DNA of 24,947 nucleotides. Origin: Lindgomyces ingoldianus (lineage: Eukaryota; Ascomycota; Dothideomycetes; Pleosporales; Lindgomycetaceae). The stretch is taken from NCBI RefSeq assembly GCF_010093535.1, contig NW_022985175.1, forward strand, positions 1,166,522 to 1,191,468, given 5' to 3'. The position numbers and the translations under genes are program-made. The notes beneath the pieces are model-generated. The model had not been told where the DNA came from, did not search any database, and was given only the letters and a program-made list of their open reading frames with translations. Shown piece after piece: positions 10,098-23,500 of this stretch. How positions within the stretch are numbered: position 1 is the stretch's first letter; each line of letters starts with the position of its first letter.

Positions 10098-10480
10098 ATT
10101 ATCTCTAAAAATAGGTAATAAAATAAAGTACTTTATAAAGTGTAAGTACTCTATTATTACTCTTACTAATTTATAGTTAATTAAATTAACTACTAATTAG
10201 TGTTAAATAGGCTTTTTTAGCTAGCTGCTTATAGTATAAGCACTTAAGTAGTAAGAGTAAGAGTAGTGTACAGTGTGCACAGCGTACAAAGTAGGTAGGG
10301 TAGAGGCAACATGTTTCTAGTTCTATTGCTCTGTCTTTTCCTCTGTACAGAGGAAAAGGGGAATATCTAGATGTTCAGGCACAGAGGTTCGCGCACGAGC
10401 ATCATGTGACATAGCTACGTGATCCTTCTTGTGCGCAATAACTAGTATCTAGACTGTAACGCTGCTGCTGCGTACAGACA
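10098..10480 (-). mobile_element. Truncated older Copia copy: LTR (10201-10480) plus 103 bp of leader
   Basis: Read on the minus strand, 10480 to 10201 is a 280-bp LTR of the same family, starting TGTCTGTACG and ending TTAACA. It is clearly more diverged (roughly 88-90% by eye, with transversions) than the full element's two LTRs are from each other. The following 10200-10098 matches the start of the internal leader at 1962 onward, including one degenerate copy of the 62-bp repeat. So this is the 5' end of a second element, not a solo LTR. It is cut off where the inverted repeat begins, and the flanking bases show no 5-bp duplication. Confidence 0.85.
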
Positions 10481-11536
10481 GTTTCTTTATATTTAACACT
10501 ATTTTATACGCTTTTTACTAAGCACGTTTCATAAGCGACTTAACTTACATATTTAAAACTCTTTCTAAAGACATCTAATATTTTAATATCTAAGAGTACA
10601 TAATAATGCATATGAGTTGGGAACAGACTTGAACACTAAGAAACACTCACAAGCTAGAAACTTAATCAACGGGTATCTTTGATCACTTGAAAACACAAGA
10701 GCTTCTCTCTTGCTCCTGCTATTAAGGCTCTTAAAAAGGCTGTTGAAGTGATCATGCACTTGGCTGTGCAGTTGCACGATTGGACTACAGGCCACTCAAA
10801 AGAGCATATGTGGAAACGATACAACGTACGTAAGGTAAGTGGAAGTGAACTCAGACCTTCAAAGAAGGGATAACGCGGGGAAGATAGCTTTCAGAAGGCT
10901 GTGAAACAGTAGCTAGAGCGTGGAAAGCGTTAGTGCGCTGCACGATTAGGGCTTGACTAACAGGCTACAGCGCGTTTTGGGAGTTGAGAGGGACTAGTCA
11001 TAATGCATGTACATGTAACAACGCTGCATAGACTGAAAAAGCTGGATCCTAGTCTTCTGAGCAGATTTCATGCCAGGATAAGACACTCGGTCTTGTTTTG
11101 TCGGCCACATATGCTCAAAACTAAAGTGCCTGTTACGGAGTGATTTCGCCCTACTGTTTAGCTATGGCGATGTGATGGTAGAAGATGTGGAATACTGATG
11201 TTCGTAGTAACATGCTGTTGTGCGACAACATTGATTCTATTGAGTCATCGTCCTGACCCATGCCGGGATGTCTACATTGCTAGTTTACTGTCTGGGTTGA
11301 ATGGCACGTGTGGTCCCAATAGTCTTCGCCATTGCTTTACTTTAATACTGAACTAAAACTACTTCCTCTCGCTCACGATTCCGTAAGAGACAAATGGTTA
11401 TCCTAAGGGGAGAGACAAAATCGAAGCCAATATGGAACAAACGTTAATACATAAGAAATATGTTTGGAACAAAAAGAGTGCGCGCTAACATGCGACATGC
11501 GATTGAGTCGGTGCATGACACATCTCGCCAAGTGCA
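10481..11536. other. Intergenic region 3' of the NRPS gene
   Basis: The first 120 bp or so is AT-rich and decayed like the DNA to its left. From about 10610 the base composition becomes balanced. A 70-codon minus-strand frame at 10583-10795 straddles this change, has no recognisable motif and is not called a gene. The part next to 11537 must include the 3' UTR and terminator of the NRPS transcript. I see no canonical AATAAA on that strand close to the stop. No RNA gene or further coding sequence is supported. Confidence 0.6.
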
Positions 11537-14500
11537 TTATCTGCCATTTGAAATGGATGCTGGCAGGGATGGCTTATATGAACCAAGAGGTGCTTGAAGG
11601 TTAGCAGAAAGCTGTATGATAGTTTCAGCCAGCATATTGAGTAGCGGAAGTGCCATTTCGGCTGCCATGATGTGAGTATTGCCCGTGACCATGATCTTCA
11701 ACCTATTGCCTTGTGGTTCCGATAGGATGCTCAAGTGGGGCGACACTCCAAAAGGACTGTTGAACGACTGAACCCTCGAGGTTGCTCCCGCGATATTGAT
11801 TTCAGGATCGATAGCAATGTTCTGGTACTGAATCACCGAATCAAACGTCGATCCAGCAGGCCAGTCTGTACATTGCCGGATGATATCGTCCCAACCCATG
11901 GAATCGGATTGCCCCAGGGAGACGTATTGCTCTTGGACGGAGTGGATGAGTTCTTCTGACGTTCTGGTAAGAAGTGTGAAGGCCCTAACTGGAATTATGT
12001 TCAAGCAAGGCCCAACTATTTCCGTGATATTTGGAATATCAGAGTTGCGACCAGCAACCACATGTCCGTACACAATATCTTCTTCTCCTGTGATACTTGA
12101 AAGGACCATCGCCCAGGCGGAGCTAACGAGGGATGCCATTGTCAGGTGTCCAGGAAGGGAAGGAGCATAGATAGACTTCTCCACTGATATCGTACGAGGA
12201 ATAGCTCCCTCTGGTGTCTCTGGGCGAAGTCTAGCAGTAGCCCGGGTGAGGTGCGAGCCTTGAAGAAGCTCGCGCCAATAACGACCGGACAGGATCTGTT
12301 GATTGCGGGCATGTGCAAGATAAGTTGGAAAGCCTATAGCAGGAAGCAAGGGTTTCTGCTCGTAGATAGAGGCAAGCGTTCTCAGAATCATTGGAAAACA
12401 AACACCGTCGTATTGGGCATGAGACAGACGAACAATCAGCCGATTTTCCTTAGACCTGTTACGCACAAGCATAAATGATGTAGGAAGCCCAAGTGGGTCT
12501 ACCTGATTGGTATCCCGCATGTAGATCGCGTGCGATTCCTCTGGGAGGGGTCGATCGACGTCAAACGTACTGAAAGGCAACTCGAGGTTTTGGAGAACAA
12601 TCTGCCACCATTGCCCCTGGAAGTATGCAAATTGAGTGCGCAGAATCGGGAAATGGTCGACGAGTTTGCGACAGCTTTGCCTGAGGAGATCCACGTCTAG
12701 CTGTGGTCCTATATCGATGTAAAAGTAATTGAAGGCTATGCGAGGAAGATCAATGCCTTGAGTGATGTAGACTTTTTGTGCGTAGGTAACGGGAAGGATG
12801 TCAATAATCGTTTGAGATTGTGCACCCGTGTTAGTAGAGATAGTCCCTGAGAAAATTGCGTGCTTAACATCAGGAGAAATTAGAGAGAAAGGGGGTATCG
12901 GTTCTGTAGTCCGACTCACGAGGGCCTGACCAGCACAAACGAGATGCTCAAGGTTTGGCCGCCGGAATACATCAGCGACTGTGAGATGGATGCCTTCCTG
13001 ATGGGCTTCACCAACCAGCTTCATGGCCGCGATCGAGTCCCCACCTAGGCGGAAGAAGCTGTCGTTCAGCCCAATTCTGTGCGGCTCGATGCCCAGCACG
13101 CGAGCCCACAATTGCTGCATCGTGCTTTGTGCCATTGAAAGCTCCTGCTGCCGCTCGATCTCTTGATGAAATGTTTCTTTTTGTTGTCGTTGCGCGAGCA
13201 TCTTGCGGTCGACCTTGCCGTTCTGGTTGATCGGCATTGCCTCAAGGACAGTAATGCTACGAGGAACCATGTAAGTAGGCAGCTGGTCCTCAAGCATCCT
13301 GTGCAACTGCTGTTGGGTTTTCTGTAGGAATTGGTGCCGTAACGGCCTGCTGGTGAGACTGTGCAGCGGTCGATCCGCATCATCGTTAGGGAACCGGAAC
13401 ATCACCCGCTTCCCGCCGTTCTGGGGCTGATACCGGTGGAAGACAGCGTCCAGACCACCCTTCAGCGAGTGCTGCCTACTCCAGCTGATCTCAACCTGGT
13501 AGCCAGTTTCTTTAGCAAGGTCAACTAAGTCGGTCACAGAAAGGGCGGGGACATGTCCCGCTTCCTTGTAAATGGAGGACAGCCAGTCCTGCTGAGCTGT
13601 TGTCTCTGCTGACGCATTGTCTAGCGAGGCGACAAGGCAGCGGCTTACAATGGTCTTGCTGTAAGGAATGTTGCTAACCGCAACTAGAGATACAGTAGAG
13701 GAACTGTGCAGTTGCTCTAGGAGAGACTGGCGATCTAGTTTGCGTTCCGCAAAGTTGATCCATCTGTCTTGTTTAATGTAGTGAATGTCCTGCGCTTGCT
13801 GGCCTTGGGTCCTAACGTGGACCACAACTGCGTACCGATAGCAGCTTAGCTCGTTGGTTGCTTTCATCTTCTTGGGCAGGATCTCGACGTGCTCGACTAG
13901 CCCTGGCAGGCGGCTTGGCAGGGCGGTGAAAAACGCTGGGTCAACCAGCAGCTCCCGCTCGACTCGTTCCATGTCAGCCATCATGCGTAGAATGTCAGCC
14001 TTTGTGGCCTTATCGCCGGCCATGCGTAGCGCTCGGGTAGCTAGGAACTCGCGGTACAGCGCGTACGACCGGATGTCGCCAAAGAAGAGGGTACGTACGC
14101 CGTTAAGTGCAAGCAGGTCTCGTATAAGCTTGAAAAGATAGTCCTGACTGGGGAAGTACTGCACAACTGAGTTCATGACAACAAGGTTAGCAGCGATTAA
14201 CTGTTCTAGATGGCCAACGTCTGCTGCTGTGGCTTTATACATGTGCACCCTTCCTGCCAGTGCTGGTATAGACTTAACGGTTGCTGTGATGAAGTCGACT
14301 GCCTTTTGAGATGGCTCTAGGCCGACATAGCTCTGCAGGCCCTTGCGCACGTTGAATAGGACCATGCCGGTGCCTGATCCGATCTCTAGAACGTGCCCAG
14401 GCTCCTGACCGTCGAGCAGCGTGGTGATGGTGTCGTCTAGCCACTCGTTCATCTCCTCCTTGGCTATATCCGTGCCGTCGTACATAGACGTCCATCCAAT

Positions 14501-17500
14501 GAAATCGCGTCCAATAGTCTCGGGTCGAACGTTGTGGATTGGAGAGTAGATCTCAGCATCGAACTGCTCCTCCCATGCGTCGACATGCTGCAATTCGGGG
14601 CCAGCGCCAGCCTGCTCCTCGGCCAGGGCGTCGCCTTCATGAATGGTGACAAAGCCCGCGAGCCGGTCCTCGTCGTCATCGTGCTGTTGCAGCACAGTCA
14701 CTGCATCACTGACAGAGCTGTGGCTGCGGAGGATGTGCTCAATCTCTCCTAGCTCAACACGGTTTCCCCGGATCTTGATCTGTCCATCCATCCGGCCGAA
14801 GAACTCCAGCAGACCGTCTGTAGGGCGATGGCGGACGTAGTCACCTGTTCGATAGGCTCTCACCCTCCGGCCAGCGACTGTGACGGTAACAAACCTATCA
14901 ATGTCTCGCTGTGGGTCAGTGTACCCCCGGGCTAGACCGTCACCCGTGACCACGAGCTCTCCGATGACCCCTAGCGGCACGAGTCGCATCTCCGGATCCA
15001 TGACGTGGGCGCCCGAGTTGCTCAGCGCGCGGCCGATAGGCACACCGTTGGTGAACTGTTCCTCCTTGTGCAGGACAAAGGTCGCGCTGATACCTGTGTT
15101 CTCTGTCGGACCATAGCAATTAATAAGCTTACCAGTGAGGGTTCTTTCTGCTGCAAAATAGTCCCGCGGATACATTGCTTCACCCCCCACACAAAGCATT
15201 TCAACCGTGGCGAATATCGAAGAAGACTCTAGAGTGTACTGTCTAAACAAGGCTGGTGTGAGCACGGCCATCCGAATGGCGCGTTGATTGAATATCTGAA
15301 CCATAGCCTCTGGGTCCAGCACTACCATTGCGTCAATGCAGACGAGCGTTCCGCCGTTCAGGAGACAGGCATAAATCTCCCATGTTGAGACGTCGAAGGC
15401 AAGATTTGTCATGTGAGCCATGACTCGCGATGCTGGTAGGTGCTGTACGAGGTTGTTGTCTCTAACCAGACGCACAATGCCGCGATGCTCTACCATAACC
15501 CCCTTGGGCTGGCCGGTCGATCCCGAGGTAAACATGACATAAGCAAGGCTGGTAGCTGATGGCCCGACCGCCGTAGCAAATCTATACACCGCAGACTCCT
15601 CGTTCGCCTGATCGTTCAGGACCTTGGTAATGCGGACGAACTCGACGTTGCTCAGCTTCACCTCCGGAGGCTGTACGTTAGATCCAAGCAAGATGACCCT
15701 CTGGCCTGGAAGGGACGAAAGGACAGCTTCCATACGTTTCCCTGGTATTTTGACGTCGAACGGTAGGTATGCTAGGTTGGCCTTCAGAATGCCAAGGAAC
15801 GCGACGATGGTCTGGCAGCTTCGACTTGCGAGCACGCCGACCAGACTCTCAGGCGCGAACGAGCGCTGTACCAGCCATCGAGCAAGAAGCTCTGATGCCC
15901 TATCCAGCTCAGTATAGCTCATCTCCGCTGAAGTGTCTGTGACGGCGATCCTAGACGGATGAGCAGAGACGTGCTGACGAAAGAGGTCAACAACGCTCAA
16001 CTCGCGCGGGTAATTAGTCTGCTTGACCTGAACGAGTCCCATCGCATCGAGCTTGGTGAAGTCGCTGTTGGTCAACAACGGCAAGGATGCAACCACCGCC
16101 TTCGGGTCCCTTAGGCACACTTGGAGGACATTGTGGAAGAGTGACAGCATGTTGTCAATTGTCTCAGGCGCATAGAGGTCCGTTGAGAAGACAACGTTAC
16201 CATGGAGGCCATTGGTCTGAGGATAGAAGTGGAACTCAAGGTCAAACCTTGAGGTTGCTGCGCCGTGCATGGCTTCTGTTTCCATGCCTTCCAGCACAAG
16301 TTGTCCCAGGTTTTGTTGAGAGTGCACCGAAAAGACAAGCTGGGCGAGTGGGTGACGAGACAGATCTCTGTCCTGCTTGAGTTGCGAGACAATGCTCTCG
16401 AACGGCACGTCCTGGTTAGCAAGCGATGCAACCGCTACAGCATGGACCTGTTGAACTAGCTCTTCAAAACTCTCGTCATGAATTGTGATCCGAAGACACT
16501 GCATGTTAACAAAGAATCCAATAATGTCTTTAACCTCCCACCGATCCCGATTTGCATTCGCAGTGCCAATGGTGGCATCATCCTGGCCTGTGAGGCGGAA
16601 GTGCGTAGCTCTAAAGGCAGCGAGCAGAGTCACGAATAGAGTCACCCCGTGCGCTTTGCAGAACTCCTGCAGATTTGCATACAGCCGGCCGCTGATCTCC
16701 AGAGTTCGCATATCGGCTTTGCCAGACAGAGTCGCGGGTCTGGGCTTATCACAGATCAGCTCTGCCGGTCGGCTTCCCTGGAGCTGGGTCAGCCAGTAGC
16801 TAAGCTGTCTCTGGTGCTCGTCGACCTGGGATTGTTGCCTCTGCCACACAGAGAAGTCTCGGTACTGGATGGGCAGAGGTTGCACGTGGGATAGCGGGTC
16901 CTGGCTGCGCATCGCGGCGGAGTAGAACGCAGCCAGTTCATGCATAAGCACATCGACAGACCAGCCGTCGGAGACGATGTGATGCATGACAATGGACAGT
17001 GCATGATCATGCTCGTTGGCCCGGTAGACTGATACTCTCCATCCGGGCTCAGTGCGCAGGTCGAAGGGAGTTGTCTGGTCCTGCTGCACGGCATCTGCAA
17101 GACCCAGTTGATTGTCTGGGAGAATGTCGACGACGTTGAGTTCTTTGGGGTGGAAGGGCTGAACTATCTGCACACTGACACCACCATTAGTAGCGAAGGT
17201 TGTTCGGAGCGTCTCGTGGCGACTCTCGATTGCATTAACGGCGGCGTTGAGCGCTGCCAGATGAAGCGGGCCCCTGATGCGCACAGCGAACGGCACGAGG
17301 TACCAGTTCAAGCCAGGATACAGTTGCTCTAAGAACCATAGTCGGCCTTGCGCAAACGATGGCTCTACGGGCCTAACATGATCATCGTGCGGGATTGTGG
17401 TAAGGGAGTTGTGAGTTGAAGCAGTGGCTGCAGAGGCCAACTGATCCAGCCGCGGAGTGCGGAATATGTCAGCCACGCTCAGGTGCATTCCCATCCTTCG

Positions 17501-20500
17501 AGCTTCGCCGACTAGCTTCATGGCCGCGATCGAGTCGCCGCCGAGGCGGAAGAAGCTATCGTCCAGGCCAATACTCTGGGGCTTGATGTGCAGCGCCTGC
17601 GCCCACAGCTGCTGCATTGTTTGCTCCGTCTGCGTCGATGGCAGCCGCTTTGGCCCTTGGCTTAATGCCCGCATCTTTGCTAGCTGTTGGGCCGAGAACG
17701 AGGCTCCAATCTCCTGCAATCGCTTCCTGTCAATCTTCCCTGATGAGGTCGCCGGCAAACCTAGTACCGGAATGAATACGGAGGGTACCATGTACTGTGG
17801 TAGCCATTGCTCTAGCCTAGCCTGTATTGCTTGTATGACGCTCTGTGTATGCGTTGGTGGCGTAGCGTGTTCTTCATCCTCGTGGGCTGGGCGATCTGTG
17901 CTATCGTCGACTATGAAACAGGCCAGCATACCATCTTCGTCCTCCTTAGGTCGGATAAGCCCGACTGCAATCTGCTTCACATCCGTGCTCGCAAGCTGGG
18001 CTTGATGCTCTATCTCCTCTAGTTCAATACGCTGCCCGCGCAGCTTCACTTGGTTGTCCTTTCGCCCAAGCAGTTCAATTGACCCGTCTTGCTTGTATCT
18101 CGCCAGGTCTCCTGTCTTGTAGAGACGTGGGTGACTTAAATTTGCTCCAAAGGAGCCTCTCCACGCTGGAGCCTTAATGAAAGTAGCGGCTGTCTTGTCT
18201 GGCTGGTCCATGTACTCCCGGCCAAGTATGGCTCCTTCAATAAGCACCTCGCCAATAGCTCCTATTGGAGCAAGCTTGCTGTGGTCATTCGGATCCACAA
18301 TCCAGTAAATACCCGTGCTGGCTCGGCCTACATCCCTAGTCGAGGACGTACTATTCAGTCTTATTGATGAGACAAAACCAGATGTCTCGCTACTTCCATA
18401 TGTTTGCCGCAGGTACACCGAGGCTTCCCATTGTGCTATTTGAGAGATGCGTATTGGTTCTCCGCCTACGCATAGAGTAGTTAATGATGGGACTGCCTCA
18501 GGGCTAAGGAGAGCCAGGGCAGTTGAAGTAAGGAATGCCCAGTTGATTTTCATCCTAGAGATAGATGAGGCTAGATTACTGGCCCTCTCCTCGTCTGTCG
18601 GGATGCAGACACAGCCTCCATAGGTAAGAGATAGAAGAATTTCGGCCAACGACCCAGCAAAAGAATATGATCCAAACTGGAGCGTACGAGTCTTGTGGTG
18701 CATTCCAACGTGTCGGCCGTGGTGTACCATAGCGGAGCACGCTGACCGATGCTCAATTCTGCATCCCTTTGGTTCTCCCGTGCTTCCAGAGGTAAAGATA
18801 ACATAGGCCGTATCTGTAGGCTGTACTATGGCGGTCTGAGAAGCGTGTCGAACGAGAGGCGCTATTGAATCTTCATTGACAATCACGACAGCTCTGACCA
18901 AACTTTCCACAGCCGGTGCCGCGGCTTGAGATGCCAGGGCAAGTGTACTAGCCACTCTGCTACACATCAACTTGAGACGTTCGTGGGGCAAAGATGAATC
19001 AAGAAGGAGAAATGCTCCGCCCGCCTTGAGCACCGCTAGCATCGCAACCACGGTCCACATGGACTTCTCAAAGCACAGTGGCACAATGTCTTCTGACTTG
19101 ACACCGAGCCCAACAAGATGGCTAGCCAGTCGAGTGGACAGCGCATCCAGCTCGCTGTATGTCATCTCGCCGTCCCACGAGCAGATGGCGGGCGCATCGG
19201 GCTGATCCCGGACCTGCTCTGCGAACAGGTCGTGAATGCACCGTTCGACCGCTGCTGGCGTTTCGCGGTTCCACACCCATAGCTCTGTTCTCTCCTCAGG
19301 AGTGAGCGGGTCCATGTCAGCCACCTTGTCTTCAAGTTGTGCTCTGGCCAACTGTTGCATGATGAAGCTGAACTGGCTCAATATCTTCTTGACCAGCCAC
19401 TCCTCCACTACCCGCTTGTCAAAGCTTGCTGTGATGCGTATCCCGTCTGCTGCTAGCGTGCACTGCAGCATTAGCCCATAAGTCGAGAAGTCCTGTAGCT
19501 CAGAGCGGCCACGCCACTCTCCTAGTACCCGATCGCTGCCAGGAGCATCACTTGCAGGCTGCACAGCCAGCAGAGTCTGGAAGCGGCAGGCATGCTGCGC
19601 ACCTGCCGACATCTTGGCAATCCGTTGCAGTCCCGTCTGCTCGTACGGGATCATGTCCGTCGCCTGCTGCTGCAATCTCTGGAGAAAGGCAGATACAGTC
19701 TGATCGCCTGCCACTCGCACTCGCACCGGTACCGTTGCGATAGTAGGCCCAATCATGGCTTCAATGCCAGCAACAGGGGCATTGCGTCCAGTGACTGTAG
19801 TGCCGAACACCACATCATCCGAGTTAGTATATCGACTAGCGATGATAGCCCAGGCGGCGCGGACAAGCGTCGATGTCGTCGTGTCAGAGGGTGCTTTGGG
19901 CAGCGGAGGGCATTGGTAGTCCATCATAGCATCCGCAACAGGCTGCTGCACTGCTGACGGCAGCGGGGGAAATAGTGTCGCCTGGCAGTCATGGAGAGCG
20001 TCCTTCCAATACAGCGCCGCGACCTCCTGGTCTTGCTGGGTGAGATACTTGATGAAGGCGTGAAAACCAGGCAGCTGTTCTACCATGCCGTCTGTGTACG
20101 CCTTGGTTACCGCATTCATGATTCGAGGCAGTGACCAGCCGTCGTACAACGCGTGGTGAACTGTCCACACCACCCAGCGATTCTCTCCTTTCGCTTCGGT
20201 GACAATGGCGTAGCGCGTCAAGGGATCACCGAGCCCCATGGACACTGACTTGTCTTTCTCAAGGTACTCCTCAAGACCTTCTGCCTTGAGCCACTGGATG
20301 TCCTCTGATATCACAGCCTGTAGCAAGCCAAGATTGCTGTTCTGCACGATCCGCGTACGCAACACTGCCATTGAGCGGAAGACGTGCTCCCAGGAAGCTC
20401 GGAAAGCCTCTTCGTCAATCTCAGCCCTCATCTCTAGGACGCCCTGCATGATGTAGTCGCCTGCTCGCTTGGATGTCAGCGACACCAGCCCTTCCTGCAG

Positions 20501-23500
20501 CGGCGAGCATGGGTACAAGTCCTCAACGAGGCCAACGTCAACGCTGCAGCTGACGGCCGCTTCTTCGCGGACGCTGGCCACGTCCACCTCTTCGCCTAGT
20601 AGAGAAAAGGGAAGGATGTCTTCGGCAGTACTGCCACTGTGGCTGCAGTCTAAGGCAGCCAGGTCCGCGAGTGTAGGATTACGGAAGATGTCTGCAACAC
20701 TGAGCTGCATCTCCATCCTGCGAGCTTCGCCGACTAGCTTCATGGCTTCGATCGAGTCACCACCAAGGCGGAAGAAGCTGTCGTCCAGACCAATACTCTC
20801 CGACTCAATTCCCAGCACCCGCACCCACAGCTGCTGCATCGCCTTCTCTGCCTCGGTCGATGGCAGTCGTTTCGGTCCCTGACTTGATGTCCGCATCTCC
20901 GCCAGCTGCTGGGCTGAGAACGACCCCCCGATCTCCCGCAGTCGTTTCCTGTCCGTCTTTCCGGACACCGTCATCGGCAGCTGTGCAACGGCGAAGTACA
21001 CGTCCGGTACCATGTAGCTCGGCAGCCGGTCCGCCAGCTTCTGTGCTTCCACCGGTAAGATGACGCGCGCCAGCGAACTAGTCTCAGTTTCCTTGTCCGT
21101 CAAAAGTGCACTCTCCATCTCAACGTCTAACTGCAGGAAGGCAGCCAGCATCGCATTTTGATTCTGGCCCTTGAGGAAGATGACCTCCACTGTCGTCAGC
21201 TTGGCCTCAGGCATGCACTCTCGCAGGTGGTGTTCAATCTCGCCGAGCTCGACTCGCTGGCCTCGCACCTTGACTTGCTCGTCTTTGCGGCCTACATAGA
21301 CGAGACTACCGTCAGGTCCGTAGTAGACCAAGTCTCCCGTCTTGTACATCCTGCCTTGCCTCCCAGGATGGCCTACCCCGCCCTCCAGCAGCCAGGCGGG
21401 ATCGTTGACAAAAGCCGCCGTCGTCTTCTCCGCATCATCGAGATAGCATCGCGCAAGGATCGGCCCTTCAATCAGGAGCTCTCCAATCGACCCTATGGGG
21501 GCCAGTCTGTTGTGGTCTTTTTGGTCTACTACCCAACTTACGGAGGCGATAGATTTTCCAATAGTGCCCGATACGTAGTCTTGGCTGACCATATGCGCAG
21601 TGCACATAATGCAGCACTCAGCAGGGCCATACGCACTCGCAAGCTTCAGATCTGGCCATCTGAGACGATCTCCGTAGCTGACGGCTTCACCTCCGAGGAG
21701 CAACGTCGTGAGCGTCAGAATGGATTGTGGTTCTAGTAATCGTGCCACAGATGGAGTAAGCAACGCCCAGTTCACATCCATGGCATTGATAGTCTTGGCT
21801 AAATTGTTGCGACGGTCATCCTCCGAAGGGACGCACACACATCCCCCAAAGACCAGTGTAGTAATAATCTCGGCGATGCAAGCATCGAAGGTGTACGAGG
21901 CGAACTGAAGAGCTCGAGTATACGGAGTGAATCCCAACGCTTTGCCGTGGCCCAAGGAACTCGTAGAGAGCGCTCTGTGCTCCAGGACAACGCCCTTGGG
22001 TATTCCAGTACTGCCAGATGTGAAGATGACATACGCAGCATTTTTGGCTGTTACTGTAGCATGAATTTCGTCGCTCTGTAAAGGCAGCTTATTTATGGCT
22101 GATTTGCTGACTGAGAAGACAGCAGGGCCTGTAGATTTCCAAAGCATGGAGCATTGTGTTGATGCGAGTACTACTGTAGCCCTTGTCTGCTTGAAGATCT
22201 CTTCGTGGCGGCTGACGGGATGGCTTGGATCCAGCGATACAAATGCTCCACCGGCCTTGAGTACCGCCAGCATCGCGACCACGGTCCACATGGACTTCTC
22301 GAAGCACAGCGGGACAATGTCTTCTAGCTTGACACCCAACCCTACGAGGTGGCTTGCCAGTCGGGTGGACAACGCATCCAGCTCGCCGTATGTCAGCTCG
22401 CCATCCCACGCACAGACGGCAGGCGCATCGGGCCGCGTCCTTGCCTCCTCTGTGAACAGATCGTGAATGCACCGTTCGACCGCTGCTGGCGTTTCGCAGT
22501 TCCACGCCCACAGCTCCGTTCTCTCCTCAGGCGTGAGCGGGTCCATTTCAGCTACCTTGGCTTCCGGCTGTGCTCTGGCCAACTGTTCCATGATGAAGCT
22601 GAACTGGCACAATATCTTCTTGACAAGCCACTCCTCCACTACCCGCCTGTCGAAGCTAGCTGTGATGCGTATCCCGTCTGCCGCAAGCGTGCACTGCAGC
22701 ATTAGCCCATAAGTCGAGAAGTCCCGCAGCTCGGAGCGACCACGCCACTCTCCTAGTACCCGATCGCTGCCAGGAGCATCGCTTGTAGGCTGCACAACCA
22801 GCAGCGTCTGGAAGCGGCAGGCATGCTGCGCACCTGCCGACATCTTGGCAATCCGTTGCAGTCCCGTCTGCTCATATGGGATCATGTCCGTCGCCTGCTG
22901 CTGCAACCTCTGAAGGAAGGCGGATACAGACTGATCGCCTGCCACTTGCACTCGCACCGGTACCGTTGCGATAGTAGGCCCAATCATGGCTTCAATGCCA
23001 GCAACAGGGGCATTGCGTCCAGTGACTGTAGTGCCGAACACCACATCATCCGAATTCGTGTATCGGCTGGTGATGATGGCCCAGGCGGCGCGGACAAGCG
23101 TTGATGTCGTCGTGTCAGAGGGTGCTTTGGGAAGTGGAGGGCATTGATAGTCCATCATAGCATCCGCAACAGGCTGCTGCACTGCTGACGGCAGCGGGGG
23201 AAACAGTGCCCCCTGGCAGTCATGGAGAGCGTTCTTCCAGTACAGCACTGCGACCTCCCGGTCTTGCTGGTTGAGATACTTGATAAAAGCGTGAAAACCA
23301 GGTTGCTGTTCTACCATGCCGTTGGTGTACGCCTTGGTTACCGCATCTACGATTCGAGGCAGTGACCAGCCGTCGTACAACGCGTGGTGAACTGTCCACA
23401 CCACCCAGCGCTTCTCTCCTTTCGCTTCGGTGACAATGGCGTAGCGCGTCAAGGGATCACCGAGCCCCATGGACACTGACTTGTCTTTCTCAAGGTACTC

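Noticed and set aside
10583..10795. 70-codon minus-strand frame near the NRPS 3' end
   Set aside because: It is short, without motif, and crosses the AT-rich/balanced boundary. Nothing supports it as a gene.
10920..10990. Short imperfect repeat of a GCACGATT...ACAGGC motif, also near 10770
   Set aside because: Only scattered matches over about 30 bases. Too weak to call terminal repeats of an element.
17457..18005. 182-codon plus-strand open frame opposite the NRPS
   Set aside because: It lies wholly antisense to the T3/A2 region. It has no recognisable motif and is Ser/Arg/Cys-rich, as expected of antisense frames of GC-balanced coding DNA. The same applies to the other plus-strand frames between 11735 and 24116.
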